Of a DNA stretch of 5,686 nucleotides, positions 1-5,686 are shown piece after piece. The notes beneath the pieces are model-generated. The model ran no database searches, was not told where the DNA came from, and was given only the letters and a program-made list of their open reading frames with translations. The DNA is from Ignavibacteria bacterium UBA4661 (GTDB lineage: Bacteria > Bacteroidota > Ignavibacteria > Kapaibacteriales > UBA4661). Both the position numbers and the translations under genes were made by a program. Location: contig DHLT01000302.1 of the NCBI GenBank assembly GCA_002405405.1, positions 373-6,058 of the forward strand, given 5' to 3'. The first letter of the stretch is position 1. The number at the start of each line of letters is the position of its first letter.

Positions 1-1153
1 GCACACCTTGAACGATAACCGTAAACTTGTTGTCTCGTGCTTCTGCAAAGAGATCAGAAAGCATAGTTTGTTGAGTCGAGCTTAATTGATTCTCAGAATA
101 AAATGCATCAACATCAACTTGGATCGAAGATGAGGTAATTTTTCCTTTTACCTTTGTTGAGGTCAGCTTGAGCACTGCTTTGCATGGCATGGTTTTACCA
201 TCAACAGTAGCTTCGGGTATATTGCAATACAACATCATTTTCAACAATCCATCTTTGATATCGCTTTGACTTGGAAGCATGGATGTAGCACTATGCTTAC
301 TTTCTATCAGCACGACACTGTCTGTATATTCGACTTCATCGACCGTGAAGTTATACTCGCCACCTAAGTAATTCGTGATGGTAATTTTTGCTTTTGTCAA
401 GGTCGCAACATGTTCTTTGGGTTGGTATGTTACGATCTCTCGCGCTTGGGCTTGGCGGGCTTTCTCTCGTGAGAACTCCATAAAACTCTGCATACTTTTG
501 TTGATCTTCTGTTGAAATTCGTCTAACCCTTTTTCACCATGCAATTTCACACCCGTTGCGTCCCCAATGCTGAGATAGGATGTCTTTACCACTTCAACAA
601 TCGCAGACAAATTATTTTTCAACTCATTCGTATTCCAATGGAGTGCAGAACTCTGATATGCTTCAAGCTCCTTGATTTTCCTGATGATATAAGCATTATC
701 AAATTGCTGATTGGTAATTTTATTCTCACGACCATCGACTCTATCTGCTTTGTTGTAATATGCAAAAATGACATACACATCCAATAAGCTCATCAACGCA
801 ATAGTATCCCACTGAATGAAATCCCGATCACCATCAGCACCTTCATCTTTGACAACAGGTATGATCGTTATTCTCTTCGTGGCGCAGAATGTGTTATACA
901 CACGTTCGTAGGGATAGGATCGCGTCCTTTTGGGCGACACCCATTTCGACACAGCAAATGAATAATTCCCATCATGAAGCAAACATGAGGTTGGCGCAGT
1001 ATTGATGTCAAAGCTCGCCATGTCCACAACAGGCAGACTGCCTGCCAAGACAGGTCTGTATTTGACTTCAGCTATGCGTGCAGTAATATCCATTTGCTCA
1101 AGAAAGTGTTTATTGTCGTTTTGGACTGGGGAATCTTTATCTGCTTCACCCAT
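1..1153 (-). CDS. Uncharacterised protein with a PD-(D/E)XK nuclease-like motif (3' end beyond the window)
   Basis: Reading the minus strand from an ATG at 1153 gives 384 codons without a stop, running off the left edge, so the C-terminus is missing. The codon just before this ATG is TGA in frame, so no earlier start is possible; M21 (base 1093), in an MDITARI context, is the alternative start. Residues 71-88 (WVSPKRTRSYPYERVYNT) and 97-128 (IIPVVKDEG, then DGDRDFIQWDT) look like a strongly conserved block of a family I recall only as hypothetical proteins. Residues 272-286 hold D272, then a hydrophobic strand VVLIESK with E284-x-K286, followed by a helix-like SDIKDGLLKM (297-306). That fits the D...ExK core of the PD-(D/E)XK nuclease fold, seen in many restriction enzymes. 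No signal peptide or membrane segment is evident. The start overlaps the upp stop by 8 bases. A restriction-like role is inference; no methyltransferase is visible. Confidence 0.75.
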   Translation of the reverse strand, partial: MGEADKDSPVQNDNKHFLEQMDITARIAEVKYRPVLAGSLPVVDMASFDINTAPTSCLLHDGNYSFAVSKWVSPKRTRSYPYERVYNTFCATKRITIIPVVKDEGADGDRDFIQWDTIALMSLLDVYVIFAYYNKADRVDGRENKITNQQFDNAYIIRKIKELEAYQSSALHWNTNELKNNLSAIVEVVKTSYLSIGDATGVKLHGEKGLDEFQQKINKSMQSFMEFSREKARQAQAREIVTYQPKEHVATLTKAKITITNYLGGEYNFTVDEVEYTDSVVLIESKHSATSMLPSQSDIKDGLLKMMLYCNIPEATVDGKTMPCKAVLKLTSTKVKGKITSSSIQVDVDAFYSENQLSSTQQTMLSDLFAEARDNKFTVIVQGV

Positions 1154-1772
1154 TCAAACGGTCACCCGCATCGCCCAAGCCCGGAACGATATACCCAATA
1201 TCATTGAGTTGGCGATCGAGCTGTGCAGTAATAATCGGTATGGTCGGATAACGGTCATGTATAGCTTTTACACCTTCGGGTGCGGAGATCACTGCACATA
1301 CAATCATACGCTGAACACCATCACGTTGTAAGCGGTCAATAGTTGCGCATATACTCCCCCCCGTTGCAAGCATCGGATCTAAAATAACTGCCATCGTATT
1401 CGTCTGCACCGCAGGAAAATTATAGTAGTATTCTTCGGGTTGGAGCGTGTGTTCATTTCTGCGAATGCCGATATAAGCAGTCTTTGCAGTCGGAAAGAAA
1501 TACAGAAAACCTTCTGTCAGACCCAAACCCGCACGAATACTCGGAAGCAACACAAGATCATCAGAACACGATAGCCCTGTCGTATGCTCCAATGGCGTTT
1601 CTACCGGATGCTCGGTATAAGCAAAATGACGAGCAGCTTCATTCGCAAGCGAAGTGCTGATACGATGCATGGCAGAACGGAACTCTACCAGTCCTGTTTG
1701 CTTGTCGCGAAGAATGGTAATATCACGTTTGACAAGAGGATTATCAAGAATTGTCAGCAGAGATAAAGACAT
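1146..1772 (-). CDS. upp: Uracil phosphoribosyltransferase
   Basis: Cytoplasmic pyrimidine-salvage enzyme that joins uracil and PRPP to give UMP and pyrophosphate. Starting at ATG 1772 the protein has 208 residues, the same length as E. coli Upp. A TTG three codons earlier (1781) would add only LF and is less likely. Visible motifs are the RAGLG segment (80-84), RRNEHTLQPEEYYYN (104-118), the PRPP-binding loop ILDPMLATGGS (130-140), APEGV (164-168) and the uracil-site end YIVPGLGDAGDR (194-205). The stretch before RAGLG (VETPLEHTTG, 57-66) resembles Bacteroidota-type enzymes more than E. coli. The C-terminus is short: it stops at LNG, without the FGTK-like tail of many homologues, and its last codons overlap the start of the next gene. 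It lies 38 bases after tatD, with no Shine-Dalgarno sequence in the T-rich leader. The family call is secure. Confidence 0.96.
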   Translation of the reverse strand: MSLSLLTILDNPLVKRDITILRDKQTGLVEFRSAMHRISTSLANEAARHFAYTEHPVETPLEHTTGLSCSDDLVLLPSIRAGLGLTEGFLYFFPTAKTAYIGIRRNEHTLQPEEYYYNFPAVQTNTMAVILDPMLATGGSICATIDRLQRDGVQRMIVCAVISAPEGVKAIHDRYPTIPIITAQLDRQLNDIGYIVPGLGDAGDRLNG

Positions 1773-1810
1773 AAAAAGCAATTAAAAAAAGTAGATAGTT
1801 ACTTGAGTGA

Positions 1811-2599
1811 TTACTTCACATCAAAAAAATGCATGGCATTGCGCGTTGTGTGAGCAATAACATCATCGGTCGAAAGTCCTCGGATTTCTGCAATTTTTTC
1901 AGCGACATGATACACATAACTTGGCTCATTACGTTTGCCCCGATATGGTACCGGCGACATGTAGGGTGCATCTGTTTCGATCATACAATGCGTAAGTGGT
2001 AGATGAGCAACAACGTCTGACAGTGTTGACTTCTTGTATGTGATATTCCCCGTGAAAGACACCATCATACCAAGCGCAAGTGCACGATCCAACACTGCAC
2101 GATCCGAAGAAAAACAATGCAAAACACCACGCAACCGCCCGTCCTGCTCTTCTTCGATGAGGTGCAAGACATCTTCATCAGATTCACGATTGTGAATAAT
2201 CACAGGCAATTGAAATTGCTTGGCATAGCGCAATTGTCGGCGAAAAACATCTTTCTGCACATCACGTGGTGCAAAGTCGTAGTAGTAATCCAAACCACAC
2301 TCACCGACTGCAACAATAGATTCTATGCGAGTTGCAGGATCTAGGATGGCTTCGATACGCTCAAAATCTTCTTCGCGGGCTTCGTGTGCATGATGCGGAT
2401 GAATACCGATACCACAATACAACCGCACCGACGATAATGTTGCTTGCTCGTGCATCAATTGCAGTAAGCCATCAAAATGCTTTGGTTCAATAGCAGGGAT
2501 AATAACCGTACGCACACCACGCTCTTCCGCACGCAGAAGTACTTCGCGTCGATCCTCGGTAAATTGTTCTGCATTCAGATGACAATGCGTATCAATCAT
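1811..2599 (-). CDS. tatD: TatD-family metal-dependent hydrolase (DNase)
   Basis: A complete 262-residue protein of usual family length, opening with MIDTHCHLN from ATG 2599. TatD enzymes are cytoplasmic TIM-barrel hydrolases with two metal ions. Characterised members act as 3'-5' exonucleases or DNases linked to DNA repair, and the family also includes YcfH/YabD-type proteins often encoded near DNA metabolism genes. All expected ligands can be seen: H5 and H7 (HCH), E100 in VGECGLDYYYD, H136 in IIHNRES, H161 in LHCFSSD, and D210 in ETDAPYMSP, followed by the family-typical PYRGKRNEP (218-226). The GIHPHH segment (65-70) is also typical. It starts 18 bases after the bcp stop and ends 38 bases before upp, so it is probably co-transcribed. 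Which TatD subgroup it belongs to cannot be settled by eye; the YcfH/YabD-like group is likely. Confidence 0.95.
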   Translation of the reverse strand: MIDTHCHLNAEQFTEDRREVLLRAEERGVRTVIIPAIEPKHFDGLLQLMHEQATLSSVRLYCGIGIHPHHAHEAREEDFERIEAILDPATRIESIVAVGECGLDYYYDFAPRDVQKDVFRRQLRYAKQFQLPVIIHNRESDEDVLHLIEEEQDGRLRGVLHCFSSDRAVLDRALALGMMVSFTGNITYKKSTLSDVVAHLPLTHCMIETDAPYMSPVPYRGKRNEPSYVYHVAEKIAEIRGLSTDDVIAHTTRNAMHFFDVK

Positions 2600-2617
2600 G
2601 GCTATTCATCAAATACA

Positions 2618-3088
2618 TTATTGGACTTCGCCCAGCGCAAGCAGAACTTCCTCAACATGACCTGTAACGCTGACTTTACGCCATTCTCGGAGTAATTTGC
2701 CATCATGTCCGATCAAAAATGTGCTCCGCTCAACACCCATATATTTTCGACCATACATCGATTTTTCCACCCATACGCCAAATGCTTCGCATAGCTCATG
2801 CGATTCATCACTAATCAGTAAAAAGTTAAGGTTATACTTATCAGTGAATTTGCCATGCGATTTGGTGCTATCAGGACTTACGCCGATGACCACTGCACCG
2901 CTTGCCGTAATACGTTCCATATTATCACGAAAATCACATGCCTCTTTGGTACAACCACTGGTATCATCTTTCGGATAGAAATACAATACCACGAGTTTGT
3001 CCTTGAATGCTGAGAGTTTCACTGTTGAACCATCGCCTGCTGTTGCGGTAAACGCCGGGACTTTTTTGCCGAGTGTTATCTGCGCCAT
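2618..3088 (-). CDS. bcp: Thioredoxin-dependent peroxiredoxin, Bcp/PrxQ type
   Basis: A complete 156-residue cytoplasmic thiol peroxidase that reduces hydrogen peroxide and organic hydroperoxides with electrons from thioredoxin. The thioredoxin fold is evident from LVVLYFYPKDDTSGCTKEAC (32-51). T43 and C46 form the peroxidatic active site. C51, five residues later, is the usual Bcp/PrxQ resolving cysteine, so this is an atypical 2-Cys enzyme. R121 in VERSTFLIG is the conserved active-site arginine, and GVWVEKSMYGRKYMG (104-118) is the typical family segment. No signal peptide is seen. The length matches the E. coli homologue closely. The ATG at 3088 opens directly on the MAQITLGKKVPAF strand expected at the family N-terminus; no Shine-Dalgarno sequence precedes it. 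It sits 42 bases after dnaX and 18 bases before tatD. Confidence 0.96.
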   Translation of the reverse strand: MAQITLGKKVPAFTATAGDGSTVKLSAFKDKLVVLYFYPKDDTSGCTKEACDFRDNMERITASGAVVIGVSPDSTKSHGKFTDKYNLNFLLISDESHELCEAFGVWVEKSMYGRKYMGVERSTFLIGHDGKLLREWRKVSVTGHVEEVLLALGEVQ

Positions 3089-3130
3089 AATACTTGATCG
3101 AAGAAATGTGAAATGATAAAATCAAAAAAA

Positions 3131-5047
3131 TTATCGCAGAGAAATTTCAACGGCATTGAAATGCGTGATAATTGCATTATCGAGCGGATGCTCTGCTTTA
3201 TTTGCAAAACCATGAGAGATCGTGGTAGTATCCGTGTCCGCTTCGTTATTGCCGATGGTCGGAGCTACCTCACCTTGAAGAATACTGGCAGTCGGCATTG
3301 CCATCTTGGACTGTACCGAGCTATTCTTGGTGATATTGTTTGTACCAAATGAAGATTTTCCGAAAGAAGAGTGCGTATCAACATTATTTGCGCCTTCGAC
3401 CCGAACGGTTATTTCCCTCCCCCAATATGACTGTGCGACCTTGGTAAATGCCGGAAGAAATTCAGCAACACTATCAGCAAGAAAACTTTGCATGGGCTTG
3501 AGAATAAGCTGATTATCTGCAAATCTTGGTGTCAACAAATCTGAGATAATGAATTGCTTGATGCTTGCCGGTACGTCGGTAACTGCCAAGAAACGTTCCC
3601 AATGGCTTTGAAGTTCATGCGCCGGAACAACCCGTGCTTGTGCCGTTGGGGGCGAAGACGGCATTGCGCTTTGTTGGTCGTTCGACGGTTGTCTATCTCC
3701 TTGATAGATAGGGGATGATTCCTGCACGGAAGTTCGTGTCGGCTTCGATACTTGTGCCGACTTTGCTTCAATCTGTGCATTCTTCGCGACTGCTTGCGTG
3801 GACTTCGCAGGCATTGGTGCGGATTGTGCAGTACCATTTGCTTGGGCTACACCGCTTGATTGCACTATTCCGCCTGCATCAATTTTTTTTTTCAGCTGAC
3901 GCAATTCATGAATGAGATCACCCACGACAATAGCACTATCTAACTGCGCCATTTGCACAAGCGCAAATTCAAAACGCAAACGGGGCTGTGGCGATGAACG
4001 TAGTTCTTTTTCGGTAGTCATGACAATCGAAAGCAAACGCAAGACATCCGCTTGTGTAAAGTGCTCCGCTTCGCTTGCGTACAATGCTTTTTGCGATTGT
4101 GCGAGTTCAATCAAATCCGTTGTTGATGTTGCTTTGATCGTCAAGATATTACGAAAGTGTTCTGCCAAACCAAGCAGACATTCTTGCATATCATAGCCAC
4201 GCATAAAAACATCACGGGCTATCGAGAGCATTTGTCCAACATCATGAGTATAGATAGCACGCGAAATGGTAAAAAATAATTCTGTATCAATCAAATTGAG
4301 TGCTTCATTGACGTGCTGATACTGCAAATTCATCCCGCAGAATGCGACTGCCTGATCGAAAATGGATTGCGAATCGCGCATCGAACCATCGCCTTTTTTT
4401 GCAATGGTCAGCAGTGACTCTTCGTCGGCTTGAATACCTTCAGCTTTGGCAATGGTACGCAAGTGACGTGCAATTTCTTCGATTTGCATTCGCCGAAAAT
4501 CAAATCGTTGGCATCGACTGAGAATTGTTGCCGGTACTTTGTGTGGTTCGGTCGTTGCAAAGACAAACAGCAAATGTTTCGGTGGCTCTTCGAGAATTTT
4601 CAGCAGTGCATTAAATGCCGATGTCGACAGCATGTGCACTTCATCGATGATATACATCTTGTACTTACCTGTTATCGGCGGATATTTGGCATTCTCTCGT
4701 AGAGTACGAATATCTTCGACACTATTGTTCGATGCACCGTCAATTTCGACAACATCAAGTGAACGTCCTGCCACTATATCGACACATGATTGACACACAC
4801 CACATGGTTCAGCAGTCGCAGAAAGATTCTCGCAGTTCACTGCTTTGGCAAGCACACGAGCAGATGTTGTTTTGCCGACACCGCGTGGACCATTAAACAT
4901 ATATGCATGATGGATACGTCCCGTCAAGACCGCATTACGCAGGGTAGTCGAAACATGATCTTGCCCCACCACATCCATAAAGCGTTGCGGTCGCCATTTA
5001 CGGGCAGTAACAATGTAGTCTTGCTGTTGTTCTTCTTGTTCTATCAT
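3131..5047 (-). CDS. dnaX: DNA polymerase III subunit tau (and probably gamma)
   Basis: The ATPase of the replicative clamp loader, which opens and loads the beta clamp; tau also ties the loader to polymerase core and helicase. The 638-residue product shows Walker A GPRGVGKT (53-60), a zinc site of C72, C82, C85 and C88, Walker B YIIDEVHM (132-139), sensor 1 around ATTEPHKVPATILSRC (164-179, including the SRC arginine finger) and sensor 2 GSMRD (221-225). The collar domain III runs to about residue 380. A low-complexity Ala/Gln/Ser/Pro linker follows (about 390-475) with three imperfect heptapeptide repeats. A folded tau domain lies at about 478-551, then a second disordered stretch and a conserved-looking tail HPLDNAIITHFNAVEI (620-635). 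An A10 run at codons 386-389 probably allows slippage into a gamma-like product (see separate entry). The ATG at 5047 is followed by the expected YIVTARKWRP; no Shine-Dalgarno sequence is present. Confidence 0.97.
   Translation of the reverse strand: MIEQEEQQQDYIVTARKWRPQRFMDVVGQDHVSTTLRNAVLTGRIHHAYMFNGPRGVGKTTSARVLAKAVNCENLSATAEPCGVCQSCVDIVAGRSLDVVEIDGASNNSVEDIRTLRENAKYPPITGKYKMYIIDEVHMLSTSAFNALLKILEEPPKHLLFVFATTEPHKVPATILSRCQRFDFRRMQIEEIARHLRTIAKAEGIQADEESLLTIAKKGDGSMRDSQSIFDQAVAFCGMNLQYQHVNEALNLIDTELFFTISRAIYTHDVGQMLSIARDVFMRGYDMQECLLGLAEHFRNILTIKATSTTDLIELAQSQKALYASEAEHFTQADVLRLLSIVMTTEKELRSSPQPRLRFEFALVQMAQLDSAIVVGDLIHELRQLKKKIDAGGIVQSSGVAQANGTAQSAPMPAKSTQAVAKNAQIEAKSAQVSKPTRTSVQESSPIYQGDRQPSNDQQSAMPSSPPTAQARVVPAHELQSHWERFLAVTDVPASIKQFIISDLLTPRFADNQLILKPMQSFLADSVAEFLPAFTKVAQSYWGREITVRVEGANNVDTHSSFGKSSFGTNNITKNSSVQSKMAMPTASILQGEVAPTIGNNEADTDTTTISHGFANKAEHPLDNAIITHFNAVEISLR
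3746..3808 (-). repeat. Three imperfect heptapeptide (21-base) repeats in the tau linker
   Basis: Residues 414-434 of DnaX read AKSTQAV, AKNAQIE and AKSAQVS, three tandem copies of a loose A-K-x-[TA]-Q-x-x unit. At DNA level each unit is 21 bases starting GCG/GCA-AAG, with the rest diverged. They lie in the low-complexity linker present only in tau, where length and composition normally vary freely. They probably arose by old tandem duplication and act as flexible spacer; no binding function can be read from them. Confidence 0.6.
3856..3882 (-). repeat. Possible RNA hairpin just downstream of the dnaX A10 run
   Basis: On the coding strand TTGATGCA (3882-3875) can pair with TGC (3864-3862) and ATCAA (3860-3856), leaving one bulged A (3861) and a ten-base loop. 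This gives eight base pairs, three of them G-C, starting directly after the A run. It is weak and sits closer to the slippery run than the usual 5-9 base spacer for a ribosomal frameshift stimulator, so a role in frameshifting is uncertain and it may be chance. Confidence 0.3.
3879..3892 (-). promoter_or_regulatory. Putative dnaX slippage/frameshift site (A10 run followed by a -1 frame stop)
   Basis: On the coding strand ten consecutive A residues (3892 to 3883) encode K386-K387-K388 and the first base of I389. Reading one base back (or one A added in the mRNA) gives AAT then TGA at 3881-3879, so the protein would end KKKN after 389 residues. Losing one base gives LMQAE and then TAG, ending after 393 residues. 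Either event yields domains I-III without the tau tail, which is the definition of gamma. T. thermophilus makes gamma by transcriptional slippage on a similar A run, and E. coli by a -1 ribosomal frameshift at A AAA AAG. There is no purine-rich Shine-Dalgarno-like stimulator just upstream, which favours RNA polymerase slippage. The run and stops are seen; its use is inferred. Confidence 0.7.
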
Positions 5048-5130
5048 GTTTTTACCAATACAATACTTAGCTCGTTGAGGTATTATGTCTCTGCTCTTTT
5101 CGTATAGTAACTACAAGTTACCAAAAAGCA
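5048..5130 (-). promoter_or_regulatory. Intergenic region before dnaX; possible promoter location
   Basis: This 83-base gap is the longest non-coding stretch in the window and the most likely place for a dnaX operon promoter. Reading towards dnaX it contains TTTTTGG, then a TATACG hexamer, and later CATAAT about 40 bases before the start codon, any of which could be promoter parts, but no pair of boxes has convincing sequence and spacing. No hairpin followed by a T run is present, so the upstream DUF3298 gene may read through. No Shine-Dalgarno sequence precedes the dnaX ATG; the leader ends TTGGTAAAAAC. Confidence 0.3.
5107..5121. repeat. Perfect 6-base inverted repeat with 3-base spacer upstream of dnaX
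   Basis: GTAACT and AGTTAC flank ACA, forming a perfect inverted repeat of 15 bases, 9 bases beyond the stop of the DUF3298 gene. It could be a small operator for a dimeric regulator, or a weak hairpin at the 3' end of the upstream gene. No T run follows in the transcribed direction, so it is not a standard intrinsic terminator. A repeat this short can occur by chance. Confidence 0.35.
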
Positions 5131-5686
5131 TTACTTCTTCTGTGCGAGACCATAGATCGGACTGCTTGCAGGTACAAGATCGCTTATGGTTGTGTAGGGC
5201 ACAACAACTGTAAAAATGCCCTGCGCATAAGGTCCTGCATAGTATTGATTGAAATAAAATGCAATCCCCGCTTGCAAAAGACAAAAAGGAATTCCGCCCT
5301 CGCGCAAATCCTTCGTTAAACTTTTTAGCTCACCATTCTTGACCCATTCTGCATTTTGTTTGCGTAATTCCCGCATGAGAATCGTATTCAAAACATCGAT
5401 ATAGTCTTTCGGACTCTTTGCCGCCTTTGCCAAGCTTGGTGGTGTAACAAAAAGATCACGGAAAAGATCACGGAGTTGTAATTCACGAAAGTTTGCAGTA
5501 CCTGCTGAACGATAAAAATTATTGCCACTTTGTGCGGTCATGCCATGTGCACCGCCGGTAAACAGATAATTGACGGATACCATACTGACAAGAGTATCGC
5601 CGAGATAAGCAACCGATGTCCTGTCATACGACGCATACCGAAAGACTTCGTCAGCATACTCTTTGTTTTCTTTTTTCATCTTTGCT
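5131..5686 (-). CDS. DUF3298 (RsiV-like) domain protein, C-terminal part (5' end beyond the window)
   Basis: The reading frame is open to the right edge (184 codons visible, ending at TAA 5133-5131), so the start lies outside the window; the Met at 5679 is probably internal because it falls within the helix leading into the domain. The visible part matches the DUF3298 domain, found in the anti-sigma factor RsiV and in many secreted or lipoprotein-like proteins, often behind a DUF4163 domain. Key signs are the YLFTGGAHGMT motif (GGAHG at 5556-5542), the LRDLF segment, and near the end FYFNQYYAGPYAQGI leading into a VVVPYTTISDLV strand and helix. Homologues are usually exported, but any signal peptide or lipobox would lie outside this window. 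The precise function is unknown. It precedes dnaX by 83 bases on the same strand and may or may not share its transcript. Confidence 0.8.
   Translation of the reverse strand, partial: AKMKKENKEYADEVFRYASYDRTSVAYLGDTLVSMVSVNYLFTGGAHGMTAQSGNNFYRSAGTANFRELQLRDLFRDLFVTPPSLAKAAKSPKDYIDVLNTILMRELRKQNAEWVKNGELKSLTKDLREGGIPFCLLQAGIAFYFNQYYAGPYAQGIFTVVVPYTTISDLVPASSPIYGLAQKK

Noticed and set aside
539..1331. Plus-strand open frames at 539-787 and 1002-1331
   Set aside because: They oppose the nuclease-like gene and the end of upp, both supported by conserved-looking minus-strand protein sequence.
1..1772. A complete restriction-modification system
   Set aside because: Only one nuclease-like protein is visible; upp and tatD are housekeeping genes and no methyltransferase motif appears in the window.
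1773..1781. TTG start for upp three codons upstream of the ATG
   Set aside because: It adds only three residues with no family similarity, and the ATG gives the usual 208-residue length.
4394..4400. A7 run in dnaX (GCA AAA AAA GGC, codons 216-219) that matches the A AAA AAA slippery heptamer
   Set aside because: It falls inside the conserved KKGDGSMRD segment before sensor 2. A -1 shift would run about 29 codons to a TGA and yield a protein without domain III, which could not be a working gamma subunit.
3912..4702. Plus-strand open frames of about 90 codons opposite dnaX (3912-4196 and 4430-4702)
   Set aside because: They lie antisense to strongly conserved dnaX domains, have no recognisable motifs, and are cysteine-rich shadow translations.
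5048..5130. Intrinsic terminator after the DUF3298 gene
   Set aside because: The only inverted repeat has a six-base, A/T-rich stem and is not followed by a T run in the transcribed direction.

Overview
The window holds six genes, all on the minus strand, so transcription runs from base 5686 towards base 1. In that order they are: the C-terminal part of a DUF3298-type protein (cut by the right edge), dnaX, bcp, tatD, upp, and a large fragment of an uncharacterised protein with a nuclease-like motif (cut by the left edge). Gaps between genes are short (83, 42, 18 and 38 bases). The last pair overlaps by 8 bases, so dnaX to the left edge looks like one transcription unit, possibly together with the DUF3298 gene. 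No RNA gene, mobile element, CRISPR array or convincing intrinsic terminator was seen. No gene-free stretch exceeds 83 bases.

The organism looks like a member of the Bacteroidota/Chlorobiota (FCB) side of Bacteria. The Upp reads like the Bacteroidota type (a VETPLEHTTG-like segment and the GLGDAGD end), the DnaX carries a C-terminal HPL...FNA-E-I tail that I associate with that group, and none of the start codons has a clear Shine-Dalgarno sequence, as is common there. This is an inference from motifs, not a database match.

Functionally the cluster mixes DNA replication (dnaX, clamp loader), peroxide defence (bcp), a TatD-family metal-dependent DNase (tatD), pyrimidine salvage (upp) and an unknown PD-(D/E)XK-like protein translationally coupled to upp. 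The first four are housekeeping genes and look intact.

The most interesting signal is inside dnaX. An uninterrupted run of ten A residues (coding strand) lies at codons 386-389, exactly where the clamp-loader domains end and the tau-specific linker begins. Slippage by one base in either direction meets a stop within a few codons, giving a gamma-like protein of about 389-393 residues beside the 638-residue tau. This resembles the known Thermus thermophilus (transcriptional slippage) and E. coli (ribosomal frameshift) dnaX arrangements. The second point of interest is the nuclease-like gene, which overlaps upp and has no visible methyltransferase or other defence partner inside the window.
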